64,000 bases of DNA from Methanospirillum lacunae. GTDB taxonomy: Archaea > Halobacteriota > Methanomicrobia > Methanomicrobiales > Methanospirillaceae. This document shows, in pieces, positions 31,398 to 39,948 of the stretch. A program made the position numbers and the translations under genes. Location: the NCBI RefSeq assembly GCF_003173355.1, contig NZ_QGMY01000002.1, positions 434,001 through 498,000 of the forward strand, read 5' to 3'. The notes under the pieces were generated by a model. It saw only the letters and a program-made list of their open reading frames with translations, did not search any database and was not told the DNA's origin. Numbering within the stretch: the first letter of the stretch is position 1; each line of letters begins with the position of its first letter.

Positions 31398-33863
31398 TTA
31401 GAGTTTGAACCGCTCAGTTATTTGTTTGAGAGTAATACCAAGGTCATGAAGATCCTTTGCAGTCTTCTCAACCTGTCTGGTCACTTCAAGGTTATTTTGT
31501 GCAGCCAACCGAATACTCTCCATCGCTGATGAGATCTGGTCCATTCCTACAACCTGCTCCTGACTTGAAGCAGTGATCTGTACCGCAGCCTTTGATGCTT
31601 CATTTATATTCTGGGCAAGCACGGCAATAGCATCCTTGGCTTCATTACTAAGTTTAAGACCGTTTACTACGGTCTTTGTTCCCTGTTCTGTAGAGATCAC
31701 AGTCGAACTGATTCCCCGCTGTATATCGGTGAGTATTGTCCTGATGTGAGTCGTTGCAAGTTTGGACTGTTCCGCAAGACTTTTGATCTCCTGGGCGACA
31801 ACTCCAAATCCTCTTCCATATTCACCTGCTTTTGCAGCTTCTATTGATGCATTCACGGCAAGAAGGTTGGATTGCTCAGCTATATCAGTAACCGTTGCGA
31901 TGATCTCTCCGATGGCCTGGCTCTGTTCACTGAGTTTGACTACACTCCCGGCAATGGATTCCATCTGTTGCTGGATTTGAGTCATACCTGCAAGTATCTC
32001 ATTCACCGATTCCTGACCCGTTTTGGCAACCTGGCTCACAGCAATGGATTTATCAGAGACGTTTCTAGCCTTTATATTGGTTATTTCAGTCGTTTTTCTG
32101 ACCTCTTCTACAGTAGCCGAGGTTTCATTTACTGAAGTTGCTGTCTGAGCGGTACCTGATGATAGTTCAGCGGTGACTGAAAGGATCTCGCTTGAAGCTG
32201 CAGAAAGGACATTGACAGATTCAAATAATTCCTCATTGATCATCTTCATCATACGGGAGAGTTCTATTCCGATCTCATTGAGTGCGTTTCTGAACTCAAC
32301 GAAATCTCCCTTCAAATCAAGACTCTCGTCCATCCTGGCACTGAAATTCCCTGATGCAAATTCCTGAGAAACACGCATCGCTTCATGCAAGGGCTCTACC
32401 ACTGCATTAAGAGTCGAGTTCATACCCTCAACGATCTTCCGGTAGTCGCCACTATGACGGTTTGGATCGGCTCGTGCCAGAAGTTCTCCTCTACTTGCCA
32501 TATCGTTAAGAGAACCCATATCATCGAGCAATAAGTTAATTGCATCAATACAGGTATTGAGATTATTCTTAAGTTCATTGAAATCCCCGCTGTATGGATC
32601 AGTTATATGTGAAGGAATCTCACCTTTGGCTATTCTATCTATGTATTCTGCTGTAACATTGAGTGGTCCGATGACTGCATCAAGGGTAGAGTTTACACCT
32701 TCCACAATTTTTCTGAAGTCACCCCGGTGTTTTGAAGCATCAACCCGAATACTGAGTTCACCCCTTATGGCTGCCTCACTCTGCATGCGTGAATCTTCAA
32801 TCAGATGATTAACGGCGATTATACACGTGTTCAGGTTATTTTTCAGTTCATTGAAATCTCCGTTGTATGATTCAGTAATGACAGATGGTATGTCCCCTTT
32901 AGCTATTCTGTCTACATATTCGGCAGCGATATTGAGTGGCCCAATGACTGCATCCAGAGTTGCATTAACTTCTGATATGATAAGTCCGTAATCTCCTTCA
33001 TGTAATGATGGATCCGCCCTTATTGATAGATCACCATTTAATGCCGCCCTGGTTAGAGCCCGGGTATCAGTGACCATAGCTGTGATAGATTCTCCCATCT
33101 GGTTAAGTGAGGATCCAAGCATTCCAATCTCATCTCTTCTTTTGAAAGAAATCCGTGCAGTACAAGTTCCCTTGCCAATCTTTTCTGCAACAGATACTGC
33201 CTCTTCTAAAGGTTTTGTGATACTAAGTGAGAGATAAAGGCCGAATCCAAGTGAACATAGTGCTACGATTAGAGTGATTAAAATAAAGACAATCGCTGAA
33301 AAGTTGGATGTAGAATTGCTGTTTTTCCTAAGTTCGTCTGCCTGTTTTACTGAACCATCTATACGAGTATCGATAATTTTGAGGATTTCATTTCGGATGA
33401 TGATTGGTCTTCCGGTAGCAGAAAGTGCCTTAATTGCTTCATCCTGGTTTCCTGCATCGATCTCATCCATTGTCTGCTGGTAAGTCTGATTAAGTTCATT
33501 TATCAGTTCTGATAATCTGTCAATATCAGTATTTGTTGCAGGGTCTGTGCTATGTTCTTTGTAACTACTGACGCTGCTTTTAAGAGATGTAAATGATGAA
33601 GAGAGGTTTTCTTTTAAAGTCTCCCGCTCTTCAGGATAAAGAGTATATCTCAAAAGATTTGTTCTGATGGTTCCTATTTGAGCATTAACTTGGTCCAGTG
33701 TATGGACAGGGATAAGTGCCTGTTCATACATCACATCGCTGTTCTTGGCAATGTTTTGCATATTCACAATTCCAAAGATAGCGATGATGACCATAATCAG
33801 GCAGATTGCCAGAAATCCTCCAACAAGTTTGTATCCTATTTGCGTATCATCAAATAATTTCAT
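31398..33863 (-). CDS. methyl-accepting chemotaxis protein with tandem HAMP-like repeats
   Basis: Transmembrane chemoreceptor, 821 residues. TM1 is at about 12-33 (KLVGGFLAICLIMVIIAIFGIV). A helical extracytoplasmic domain of about 155 residues (4HB_MCP-like) follows, then TM2 near 190-212 (FSAIVFILITLIVALCSLGFGLYL) and a HAMP domain starting SITKPLEE. A long cytoplasmic stretch holds repeated modules with a 91-residue period (LDAVIGPLN...EY(V/I)DRIAKG(D/E)IPS). The signalling hairpin is canonical (DIAEQSNLLAVNASIEAAKAGEYGRGFGVVA, split here only for description). It is the only MCP in the operon, making it the likely dedicated input. Confidence 0.94.
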   Translation of the reverse strand: MKLFDDTQIGYKLVGGFLAICLIMVIIAIFGIVNMQNIAKNSDVMYEQALIPVHTLDQVNAQIGTIRTNLLRYTLYPEERETLKENLSSSFTSLKSSVSSYKEHSTDPATNTDIDRLSELINELNQTYQQTMDEIDAGNQDEAIKALSATGRPIIIRNEILKIIDTRIDGSVKQADELRKNSNSTSNFSAIVFILITLIVALCSLGFGLYLSLSITKPLEEAVSVAEKIGKGTCTARISFKRRDEIGMLGSSLNQMGESITAMVTDTRALTRAALNGDLSIRADPSLHEGDYGLIISEVNATLDAVIGPLNIAAEYVDRIAKGDIPSVITESYNGDFNELKNNLNTCIIAVNHLIEDSRMQSEAAIRGELSIRVDASKHRGDFRKIVEGVNSTLDAVIGPLNVTAEYIDRIAKGEIPSHITDPYSGDFNELKNNLNTCIDAINLLLDDMGSLNDMASRGELLARADPNRHSGDYRKIVEGMNSTLNAVVEPLHEAMRVSQEFASGNFSARMDESLDLKGDFVEFRNALNEIGIELSRMMKMINEELFESVNVLSAASSEILSVTAELSSGTAQTATSVNETSATVEEVRKTTEITNIKARNVSDKSIAVSQVAKTGQESVNEILAGMTQIQQQMESIAGSVVKLSEQSQAIGEIIATVTDIAEQSNLLAVNASIEAAKAGEYGRGFGVVAQEIKSLAEQSKLATTHIRTILTDIQRGISSTVISTEQGTKTVVNGLKLSNEAKDAIAVLAQNINEASKAAVQITASSQEQVVGMDQISSAMESIRLAAQNNLEVTRQVEKTAKDLHDLGITLKQITERFKL
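32400..33010 (-). repeat. tandem 273-bp (91-codon) repeats inside the MCP gene
   Basis: The phrase encoding LDAVIGPLN recurs exactly 273 bases apart (near 32673 and 32946 on the plus-strand numbering), and a more diverged third unit (LNAVVEPLH) lies toward 32400. Each unit also carries GDFNELKNNLNTCI and GELS(I)RVDASKHRGDFRKIVEG-like stretches. The repeats are well conserved at DNA level (for example the strings around 32577 and 32850), suggesting recent duplication or gene conversion. Confidence 0.75.
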
Positions 33864-33903
33864 TGATTATTCCTCATTTATTCAAAAATTTTTGCATTGT
33901 TAC

Positions 33904-34467
33904 TTATTCATCTCCCACGATCATTCCCGGGTTTGAGAGGAGTGCCCTGGCGTCAATTATCATTATCGGACCAGGGAGAACACCTATCAAATATGCGGCT
34001 TCTAGTCCGCTGATCGTAGGTGGTGGTCTGCTTATCTGATCAGTGTTTATTGTTCGTGTTCTAACAATAGCATCAGCAAGTATCCCGAATGTCATCACAT
34101 TATTTGATAGTACTATGATACGGTTAAAATCCGTCAATCCTTTGGGGGGCATGCCAAGAACGATACGAAGATCTACAATTGAGAGTATTGATCCATGAAG
34201 ACTGATGATACCAAGAATAAACGGTGGGGTTCCCGGAATATACGTTATCTCTTTTAACAAGGCCACTTCTCTGATATATTCCATACCAATTACATATATT
34301 TCCCCAGAGAGGAGAAATTCCAGAACTTCAGTTCCTGATTTGTCTTCCTGATATTCAACTCTCGGAGCAGCGAGATCACGTGCTCGTTGCGTTAGGATAT
34401 CTGTTGATGAGAGATTCGTGAAATCATTTGTAGAGAATGATTGGATTTCATGAAGGCTATCATTCAT
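33904..34467 (-). CDS. cheW: CheW-like coupling protein (copy 1 in operon)
   Basis: Adapter linking chemoreceptors to CheA. After a 48-residue variable N-terminus, the CheW fold begins EVLEFLLSGEIYVIGMEYIREVALLKEITYIPGTPPFILGIISLHGSILSIVDLR. The last part (LGIISLHGSILSIVDLR) is the family signature NxRGxxxPVxDL. It continues IIVLSNNVMTFGILADAIV. Length 187. It lies between cheR (4-base overlap upstream) and the MCP gene (40-base gap). GSILSI replaces the more usual RG, a mild deviation. Confidence 0.92.
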   Translation of the reverse strand: MNDSLHEIQSFSTNDFTNLSSTDILTQRARDLAAPRVEYQEDKSGTEVLEFLLSGEIYVIGMEYIREVALLKEITYIPGTPPFILGIISLHGSILSIVDLRIVLGMPPKGLTDFNRIIVLSNNVMTFGILADAIVRTRTINTDQISRPPPTISGLEAAYLIGVLPGPIMIIDARALLSNPGMIVGDE

Positions 34468-36038
34468 CTAGATGACACCCCTGCAAGGAGCATCTGTACC
34501 ATTTCCCTGATACGAATTACTGGCATTCCATCTGTTTCATCCACGGGCATGTCATCAGCCATGGATGAGAGGATATCCAGTGCTATCTGATAATGTCTTC
34601 TGGCTTCAGACCCTCTACCCTCTGCTCCCAGGAAACTCCCAAGCATCAGGTGGGCGGGTATGTAATCCGGTTCTGCATACAATGCTTGTCTCAGTGATTG
34701 AATTGCAGCAGGGATATCATCCCGATTCTGATGGATTATTGCCTTGAGGTGGTATGCTCCTGCAAAGAGAGGATCTATGGCAAGAATTCGATCGCACCAA
34801 CCGAGTGCATGATCCAAATCTCCTTTATCTGCATATTTTTTAGCAAGCATCCCCATGATCACTAGAGTTTTCGGGGTTGGGTTTTGATCTTCCTGTAATC
34901 GGAATTCAGCTTCGGCAAGTCTACCTTCCTGAATAAGTATTTCTGGACCGATGGATTTTACAATAGTGGTATTAACTGCCTGATTCACTTCATCATGATA
35001 TAATAATGAGTCGGGGTTTGAGTTAATTGATGATTTGGATCGCTCGGGTAGAAAGAGTTTCGGAATATTTTGAACGGTTTTTTGCAGGCTTGGGTCCTGA
35101 AAACCTGAATCCGAAATACTATCCAGAACTATCTCATCTTTAACAGGTATTGGATTATCTTCAAATGTGGTTGGATTTTTCTGTTCTTCTTCAATTCCTT
35201 TTCTAAACAAAAAAATAGAGTTCCTTTTCACCTGAATAAAACCCGGGTGTTGTGCATAACTTATTTCCTGGGGACTCACTATGAGCCATCCATTCTCTAC
35301 GAGTGATGAGTGAAGACGATCAACTACACCTGCCGCAAGTTCTGATGAAAAGTACATGAGAACATTGCGGCAGAAGATGAGGTCCATCTTCATCGTCCCG
35401 GTCATCGGAGAGGGATAGTGATCATTGATAAGATTGATCCGACTGAATTTGACCATTTTTTTGATAAGATCTGAAATTTTGAATCTTCCATCTTTAGATG
35501 GGATGACATGCCCATTTATAGGAACAGGTGATTCTTCTCTGAAAGACCATCTGGAATATACACCTTTTTCGGCGACATGTAGAGATCCCGGGTTTATGTC
35601 TGATGCAAGGATGGTAACATCCCAATCAATGAGATCCGGGAGCAGGTAATTAATGAGAATAGCAAGTGAATATGCCTCTTCGCCTGTACTGCATGCTGCA
35701 GACCAGATACGAAGATACTTTCCAGAAATTCTTCGTGTCCTGATAAGATCTGGCAGTAGATGATCGCGAAGATGTAGAAAGAGTTTTTTATCCCTGAAAA
35801 AGTATGTCTCCCCAATGGTGAGGTTTTTTACAAGTGCCTCTTCAACAGCAGATGCCTTTGTTGGATCATTGAGAGCCTGCATACAGGAAGCTGGATCGAT
35901 GAGTCCGAGATCCCGGCAAGCTGTAATAAATCCCCGTTCAAGATCAGACATCCGATCTGGGGCATATGCAAACCCAATCCTTTCATTGACGAACCTGTAT
36001 ACTCGCTGTAAATCTTCTGTTAACAGAGTTTCAGGCAT
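34464..36038 (-). CDS. cheR: CheR methyltransferase with C-terminal TPR extension
   Basis: SAM-dependent methyltransferase that methylates chemoreceptor glutamates. The CheR N-domain (about 1-75) and catalytic domain (75-275) show VKNLTIGETYFFRDKKLF, RIWSAACSTGEEAYSLAILI, ILASDINPGSLHVAEKGVYSRWSFR, MDLIFCRNVLMYFSSELA and SPQEISYA. After an unstructured, Ser/Asp-rich linker (280-370) comes a C-terminal region with about three TPR units (ADKGDLDHALGWCDRILAIDPLFAGAYHLKAI and so on). Total 524 residues. TPR-bearing CheR is characteristic of Frz/ACF-type chemosensory systems. It shares one base with the cheW gene at 36038. Confidence 0.94.
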   Translation of the reverse strand: MPETLLTEDLQRVYRFVNERIGFAYAPDRMSDLERGFITACRDLGLIDPASCMQALNDPTKASAVEEALVKNLTIGETYFFRDKKLFLHLRDHLLPDLIRTRRISGKYLRIWSAACSTGEEAYSLAILINYLLPDLIDWDVTILASDINPGSLHVAEKGVYSRWSFREESPVPINGHVIPSKDGRFKISDLIKKMVKFSRINLINDHYPSPMTGTMKMDLIFCRNVLMYFSSELAAGVVDRLHSSLVENGWLIVSPQEISYAQHPGFIQVKRNSIFLFRKGIEEEQKNPTTFEDNPIPVKDEIVLDSISDSGFQDPSLQKTVQNIPKLFLPERSKSSINSNPDSLLYHDEVNQAVNTTIVKSIGPEILIQEGRLAEAEFRLQEDQNPTPKTLVIMGMLAKKYADKGDLDHALGWCDRILAIDPLFAGAYHLKAIIHQNRDDIPAAIQSLRQALYAEPDYIPAHLMLGSFLGAEGRGSEARRHYQIALDILSSMADDMPVDETDGMPVIRIREMVQMLLAGVSSR

Positions 36039-36496
36039 CAGGTTTTACCTTCCTCTTGTATGAGAGCAACAGAGAGTGCTCTTTCCTCATCAGGAAGCAG
36101 GAATCTATCAGGATCTGTTATCAGGATCATACCATCCGGCGTCTTTACCACTCCCTGTATCCCGGTCATTCCAGGTAAAACCGCGTCAGATTCAATGAGA
36201 TCATCCTCTATCGTTTTAACTCCGACCACTTGTTCTGCGATCATGGCCGCCATCCTTCCCGCTCCTGAAGTTATTATTAAAAGATCGGCAGGATCAAGTG
36301 GTTTCTCTGGAAGTATGAATCGGGAACGGAGGGAAAAAACGGGAATAATTGACCCGTGATAATTAATAATCCCTGCAACTGCCTGAGTATCGGATGAAAT
36401 CCGGGTAATTTCAACCATCCTCACGACATGGGCAGCAACCGATACTGGAATGCCGAAAAATTTGCCGGCTACCATGAAGATGAGGAATTCTGCCAT
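36038..36496 (-). CDS. cheW: CheW-like coupling protein (copy 2 in operon, first gene)
   Basis: CheW fold: AEFLIFMVAGKFFGIPVSVAAHVVRMVEIT, then VAGIINYHGSIIPVFSLRSRF (signature), and AAMIAEQVVGVKTIEDD. I start at the ATG at 36496 because a TATA box ends 24 bases before it (36520-36528), implying a leaderless mRNA beginning at this codon. The family fold also begins there. A GTG 75 bases upstream would overlap rfcS1 and lacks support. The 152-residue protein opens the chemosensory operon. With two CheW copies, one may couple receptor and CheA and the other may add a competing or structural ring component. Confidence 0.88.
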   Translation of the reverse strand: MAEFLIFMVAGKFFGIPVSVAAHVVRMVEITRISSDTQAVAGIINYHGSIIPVFSLRSRFILPEKPLDPADLLIITSGAGRMAAMIAEQVVGVKTIEDDLIESDAVLPGMTGIQGVVKTPDGMILITDPDRFLLPDEERALSVALIQEEGKT

Positions 36497-36519
36497 TTTT
36501 GTATTGGTGTTTATTCCTT

Positions 36520-36528
36520 CATATATAG
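36520..36528 (-). promoter_or_regulatory. chemosensory operon promoter (TATA box)
   Basis: Minus-strand CTATATATG lies 27 bases beyond the rfcS1 stop and about 28 bases before the ATG of the first cheW. This is the canonical spacing for an archaeal promoter giving a leaderless transcript. It argues that the che operon is transcribed independently of rfcS1, although read-through is possible. Confidence 0.5.
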
Positions 36529-36554
36529 AAATATGATACCGGTGAGATGAATCT

Positions 36555-37520
36555 TCAACTACCTTTTCCACATATCACAAATTTTGCGATCAGAGATTGC
36601 ATCTGGATATCACTTGATGCTCCTTCGGAAAGTCTGAAATCTGTCTCTCCAAGATGATCAATTAACCGTACTTTCAATCCTTCAGAAAGATCCCGCTTTA
36701 TGATTGCCCGGTAGAGTTGCCCGATAAGTTCCTGTGGAGCGATTCCCCGGTCATGAAGCAACTGGTCCAGAACCCTTCCAGCTCCTTCGAAATTACCCGC
36801 AAGACAGAGAAGGATCAAATCTTCGATCTCATCAGGTCGTGCCGTTGCTGTTATTGCATAGATCATCGCGGGCTCGATCTCCCTGTCAAGGATTGCGGCA
36901 CCTTGAAGTGCATTAATGGCTTTACGCATATCTCCCTGTGCAACATAGAAGATAGCATCTACCACTTCTGAACTGACTTGTAGGTTTTGATCTATTGAAA
37001 TCCGTGAGACCATTTCTGTAATTGCTGCTTTAGAAAGTGGTCTGAATCGGTAGATTGCGCATCTGCTCTGGATTGGATCGATTATTTTAGAGGAATAGTT
37101 ACAGGAGAGGATAAACCTGCACGTTTGTGCATATGTCTCCATGGTTCTGCGTAGTGCAGATTGTGCATCATTTGTTAAGGCATCTGCTTCGTCGAGGAAG
37201 AGGATCTTAAATGATGAGTTACCAAAAGGGGAAGTCCTGGCAAACTGTTTGATTTGAGTCCGAACAACATCGATACCACGTTCATCAGATGCATTCAGCT
37301 CCCTGAAATTCATCTGCCAGTCATCGCCAAAAAATTCCCTTGCCAGTGAGACTGCTGCAGTTGTTTTCCCAACCCCTGCACTACCTGTGAATAAGAGATG
37401 GGGCATCTCGCCTTTACTGACATAAGATCTCAACCTCTCTATGATTTCGGGCTGACCTACAATATCAGCCAGTTTTCGTGGCCGGTATTTTTCTATCCAT
37501 ATTGCATGAGTCTCATCCAT
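36555..37520 (-). CDS. rfcS: replication factor C small subunit
   Basis: Clamp-loader ATPase that opens and loads PCNA. 321 residues with [19 protein letters not shown] (RFC box II), Walker A GSAGVGKT (46-53), Walker [10 protein letters not shown] (canonical DEAD), sensor 1 [12 protein letters not shown] and the Arg-finger SRC. All are intact, so this is the catalytic small subunit, in contrast to the paralogue at 15693. It follows the giant TPR gene by 21 bases and precedes the che operon by 58 bases. Confidence 0.96.
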   Translation of the reverse strand: MDETHAIWIEKYRPRKLADIVGQPEIIERLRSYVSKGEMPHLLFTGSAGVGKTTAAVSLAREFFGDDWQMNFRELNASDERGIDVVRTQIKQFARTSPFGNSSFKILFLDEADALTNDAQSALRRTMETYAQTCRFILSCNYSSKIIDPIQSRCAIYRFRPLSKAAITEMVSRISIDQNLQVSSEVVDAIFYVAQGDMRKAINALQGAAILDREIEPAMIYAITATARPDEIEDLILLCLAGNFEGAGRVLDQLLHDRGIAPQELIGQLYRAIIKRDLSEGLKVRLIDHLGETDFRLSEGASSDIQMQSLIAKFVICGKGS

Positions 37521-37541
37521 ATCTGGGATCCTTTGGGTATA

Positions 37542-39785
37542 CTATTCTACGTTCTTCATAATAGAATCATGATTTTTCATGATGATCTGTGGTGCAGTCT
37601 CCTCCCCTTTCAGGATTCTCATGCAAGACTCTTTGCTTAAATATGAATCTCCATCTTCAGGATCTAGGTCCATCGCTTTTTCAAAACAACGGATTGCTTC
37701 TTCATGATCTCCGGCATCGCGGAGTGTATGACCCCGCATATTCCAGACTTCGGGATTTTCTGGATCTGAATCAAGTGAAAGGGCATAAAATTTATCTGCA
37801 CGGGAAAAGTCAGTAAGATCTGCCCATGCATTTCCAAGTGCAAAGAGTGCTTTTGGATCGTTTAAACAGAATCTTTCTGATCGCTCAAGACAGGCTTGTG
37901 CCTCTTCTTCTCTCTCAATATCCATTAAGACCATCCCTTTGCCATAGAGATCCCAAAAGTTATCACCTTTCAAAGACAGCGCAGCATTATATTCATTGAT
38001 TGCTGCCTCCCATTCCCCAAGAAAGAGAAGTGCATGGATCTTTCCTTCCCTGGAAGAGTGATCGGAAAAATCCAGTGCTAGTGCTTTATCGTATGCAATA
38101 CAGGCAGCCTGTCCCTCCCGATCCGAAATAAGGGCATCACCAAGAAGTCTCCAACTTTCGGTATTTTCAGGTTCAATTCCAGATGCACGAGTGAGACTCT
38201 TGCATGCATCACGGAATTTGCCACATTCGATCTCAGATCGTCCCCTGATTACCCATGCATCGTAACAGTCTTCTAATAAATCTGTTGCCTGATGAGAGGA
38301 AATGAGTGCATCATTCATCTCACCGATTTCAAGTAATATTCTGGCATGTGAAAGCCAAAGTTCAGGTTCATCAGGATTTATTACAAGAGCTGAAGTAACC
38401 CGCTCAAGTGCGGTATCCAGTTGGCCTAGTTTTTCGTAGGTCTGCCCTGAAAGATGAAGTATATGTGGATCATCAGGCCGTATCCTGTGAAGGTCTTCAA
38501 GGACTTTAACTGCTTCCTGATGTTCCCCCTGATCAATAGAAAGCTTTGCAAGACGGTAAAGACATGACACCCTCTCTTGATTATGAGACAATGCATCTTT
38601 TAGAATTGCAATTGACATCTCGATTCTGCCCGTATCAGCAGCTAAATCTGCTATGGCGAGATCAAGATGTTCGTCATCAGGAATCATAGATCTACCTTCT
38701 TCAAGCAGATTCATTGCTTCATCTTGTTTTCCTGTATGCCAACCTTTTACTTTAGCTTCAAATTGATACCAAACATAATTTTTAGGGTCCCTAATACGGT
38801 ACTCTTCGCATATACGACAGAGTTCTTCCCATTCTTCAAGCTGGAAAAGTGCCCTAACCTTTCCCTCAAGTGCATCCAACGAATCAGGTCTTATCTCTAA
38901 TACCTGGTTAAATGCAGCCAATGCTTCCTGTGGCCGTTCAGCAGATCCAAGTGCCCTTCCTAATTGAAGTATTATGTCTGGTTCTGTTGGTGATATGGTG
39001 TGTGCCTTTTCAAGGCAAGGAATTGCTTCTTCATATCTTCCCTGTATTGCCAGAACTAATCCTTTGAGAAGATAGGGCATATGACCTGGGTTATCAAGCC
39101 TTGCAGCGATTGAAAAACAGTTAAGTGATTGTCCATAATCTTCATTCAGCATTAGGGCAAGCCCTTTTTTAAGCCATGGGTAAATACTCTCTGGATTGTT
39201 TTTGATGAGTTCATCATAACAATTAATTTCAGATGCTCTTTCTCCCATCTGTTCGAGAAGTCGTGCTTTGTGATAAAGTGTTAGTTCTTCTCCCGGAGAT
39301 ATTTCAAGCGCACGATCAAAAGACCTGATAGCTTCTTTTAGATCTCCTTCTCTCTGGGAACACAGACCCAGTTGATCCCATATTTGAGAATTTTCCGGAT
39401 CAAAAACCGAACCTTGCTGAAGTGCTACCTTTGCTTCTCTGAATCGACCGAGCTTAAACATCGTCGTGCCAAGCTCTAGCCAGGCATCAGAAGAGAACGG
39501 ATGAATTTTTGTTTCCTGAGAAAAGTAAGAGAGAGCACGGGTGAGTTCATTATTTTCTAATGCTATTAAACCGAGTTGATGATGAGCGCCCGGGGTATGC
39601 GGTGATATCTGAATGAGTTTATTAAAAATTACCTGTGCTTTCTCTAAATGCCCTGCCATGCGCAGAGTAAACCCTTTGTTGAATAGAGCTAGTGAATCAT
39701 CTGGAACCTCTGTTAATATCTGGTCTATACATGCAATCGACTTTTCATATTCTAATTTTTTGGCATGCTCGACAGCCCTTAACAT
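37542..39785 (-). CDS. giant cytoplasmic TPR-repeat protein
   Basis: About 747 residues built almost wholly of tetratricopeptide repeats (about 20 of the 34-residue W/L-G-Y-A-F-A-P type). Recurrent phrases are DPEN...WDQLG, ALEISPGEELTLYHKA and CFEKAMDLDPEDGDSYL. No signal peptide, membrane segment or catalytic domain. I start at the ATG at 39785 (MLRAVEHAKKLEYEKS). A TATA box TTTATATATG lies about 30 bases before it, and the ATG at 39812 is inside that box. Earlier in-frame starts (39812, TTG 39827) are possible if another promoter is used. Likely a protein-interaction scaffold; partner unknown. It precedes rfcS1 by 21 bases. Confidence 0.85.
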   Translation of the reverse strand: MLRAVEHAKKLEYEKSIACIDQILTEVPDDSLALFNKGFTLRMAGHLEKAQVIFNKLIQISPHTPGAHHQLGLIALENNELTRALSYFSQETKIHPFSSDAWLELGTTMFKLGRFREAKVALQQGSVFDPENSQIWDQLGLCSQREGDLKEAIRSFDRALEISPGEELTLYHKARLLEQMGERASEINCYDELIKNNPESIYPWLKKGLALMLNEDYGQSLNCFSIAARLDNPGHMPYLLKGLVLAIQGRYEEAIPCLEKAHTISPTEPDIILQLGRALGSAERPQEALAAFNQVLEIRPDSLDALEGKVRALFQLEEWEELCRICEEYRIRDPKNYVWYQFEAKVKGWHTGKQDEAMNLLEEGRSMIPDDEHLDLAIADLAADTGRIEMSIAILKDALSHNQERVSCLYRLAKLSIDQGEHQEAVKVLEDLHRIRPDDPHILHLSGQTYEKLGQLDTALERVTSALVINPDEPELWLSHARILLEIGEMNDALISSHQATDLLEDCYDAWVIRGRSEIECGKFRDACKSLTRASGIEPENTESWRLLGDALISDREGQAACIAYDKALALDFSDHSSREGKIHALLFLGEWEAAINEYNAALSLKGDNFWDLYGKGMVLMDIEREEEAQACLERSERFCLNDPKALFALGNAWADLTDFSRADKFYALSLDSDPENPEVWNMRGHTLRDAGDHEEAIRCFEKAMDLDPEDGDSYLSKESCMRILKGEETAPQIIMKNHDSIMKNVE

Positions 39786-39809
39786 TATCAGGTCTTTTTC
39801 ATGATCATT

Positions 39810-39819
39810 CATATATAAA
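39810..39819 (-). promoter_or_regulatory. TATA box of the giant TPR gene
   Basis: Minus-strand TTTATATATG, centred about 30 bases before the ATG at 39785. If this is the promoter, the mRNA is leaderless and rfcS1 is probably transcribed from it as the second gene. Confidence 0.4.
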
Positions 39820-39917
39820 CTCGGCAATTTAACCGGTGATTTGCTTTTTTCGGTCTAGACAAAACTCAGATCCCTCATCTATGATCTGATAAAATCCGGT
39901 AGATTTAGGTTGGATAC

Positions 39918-39948
39918 AAAAAGAGAAAAAAGGTTAGTTCAAAGAACT
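39918..39948 (-). terminator. hairpin plus T-tract terminator of the exported TPR gene
   Basis: On the minus strand, immediately after the stop of the 650-residue TPR gene, AGTTC-TTT-GAACT forms a 5-bp stem. It is followed by AACC and then TTTTTTCTCTTTTT. This combination favours termination before the next gene in the same direction. Confidence 0.55.
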
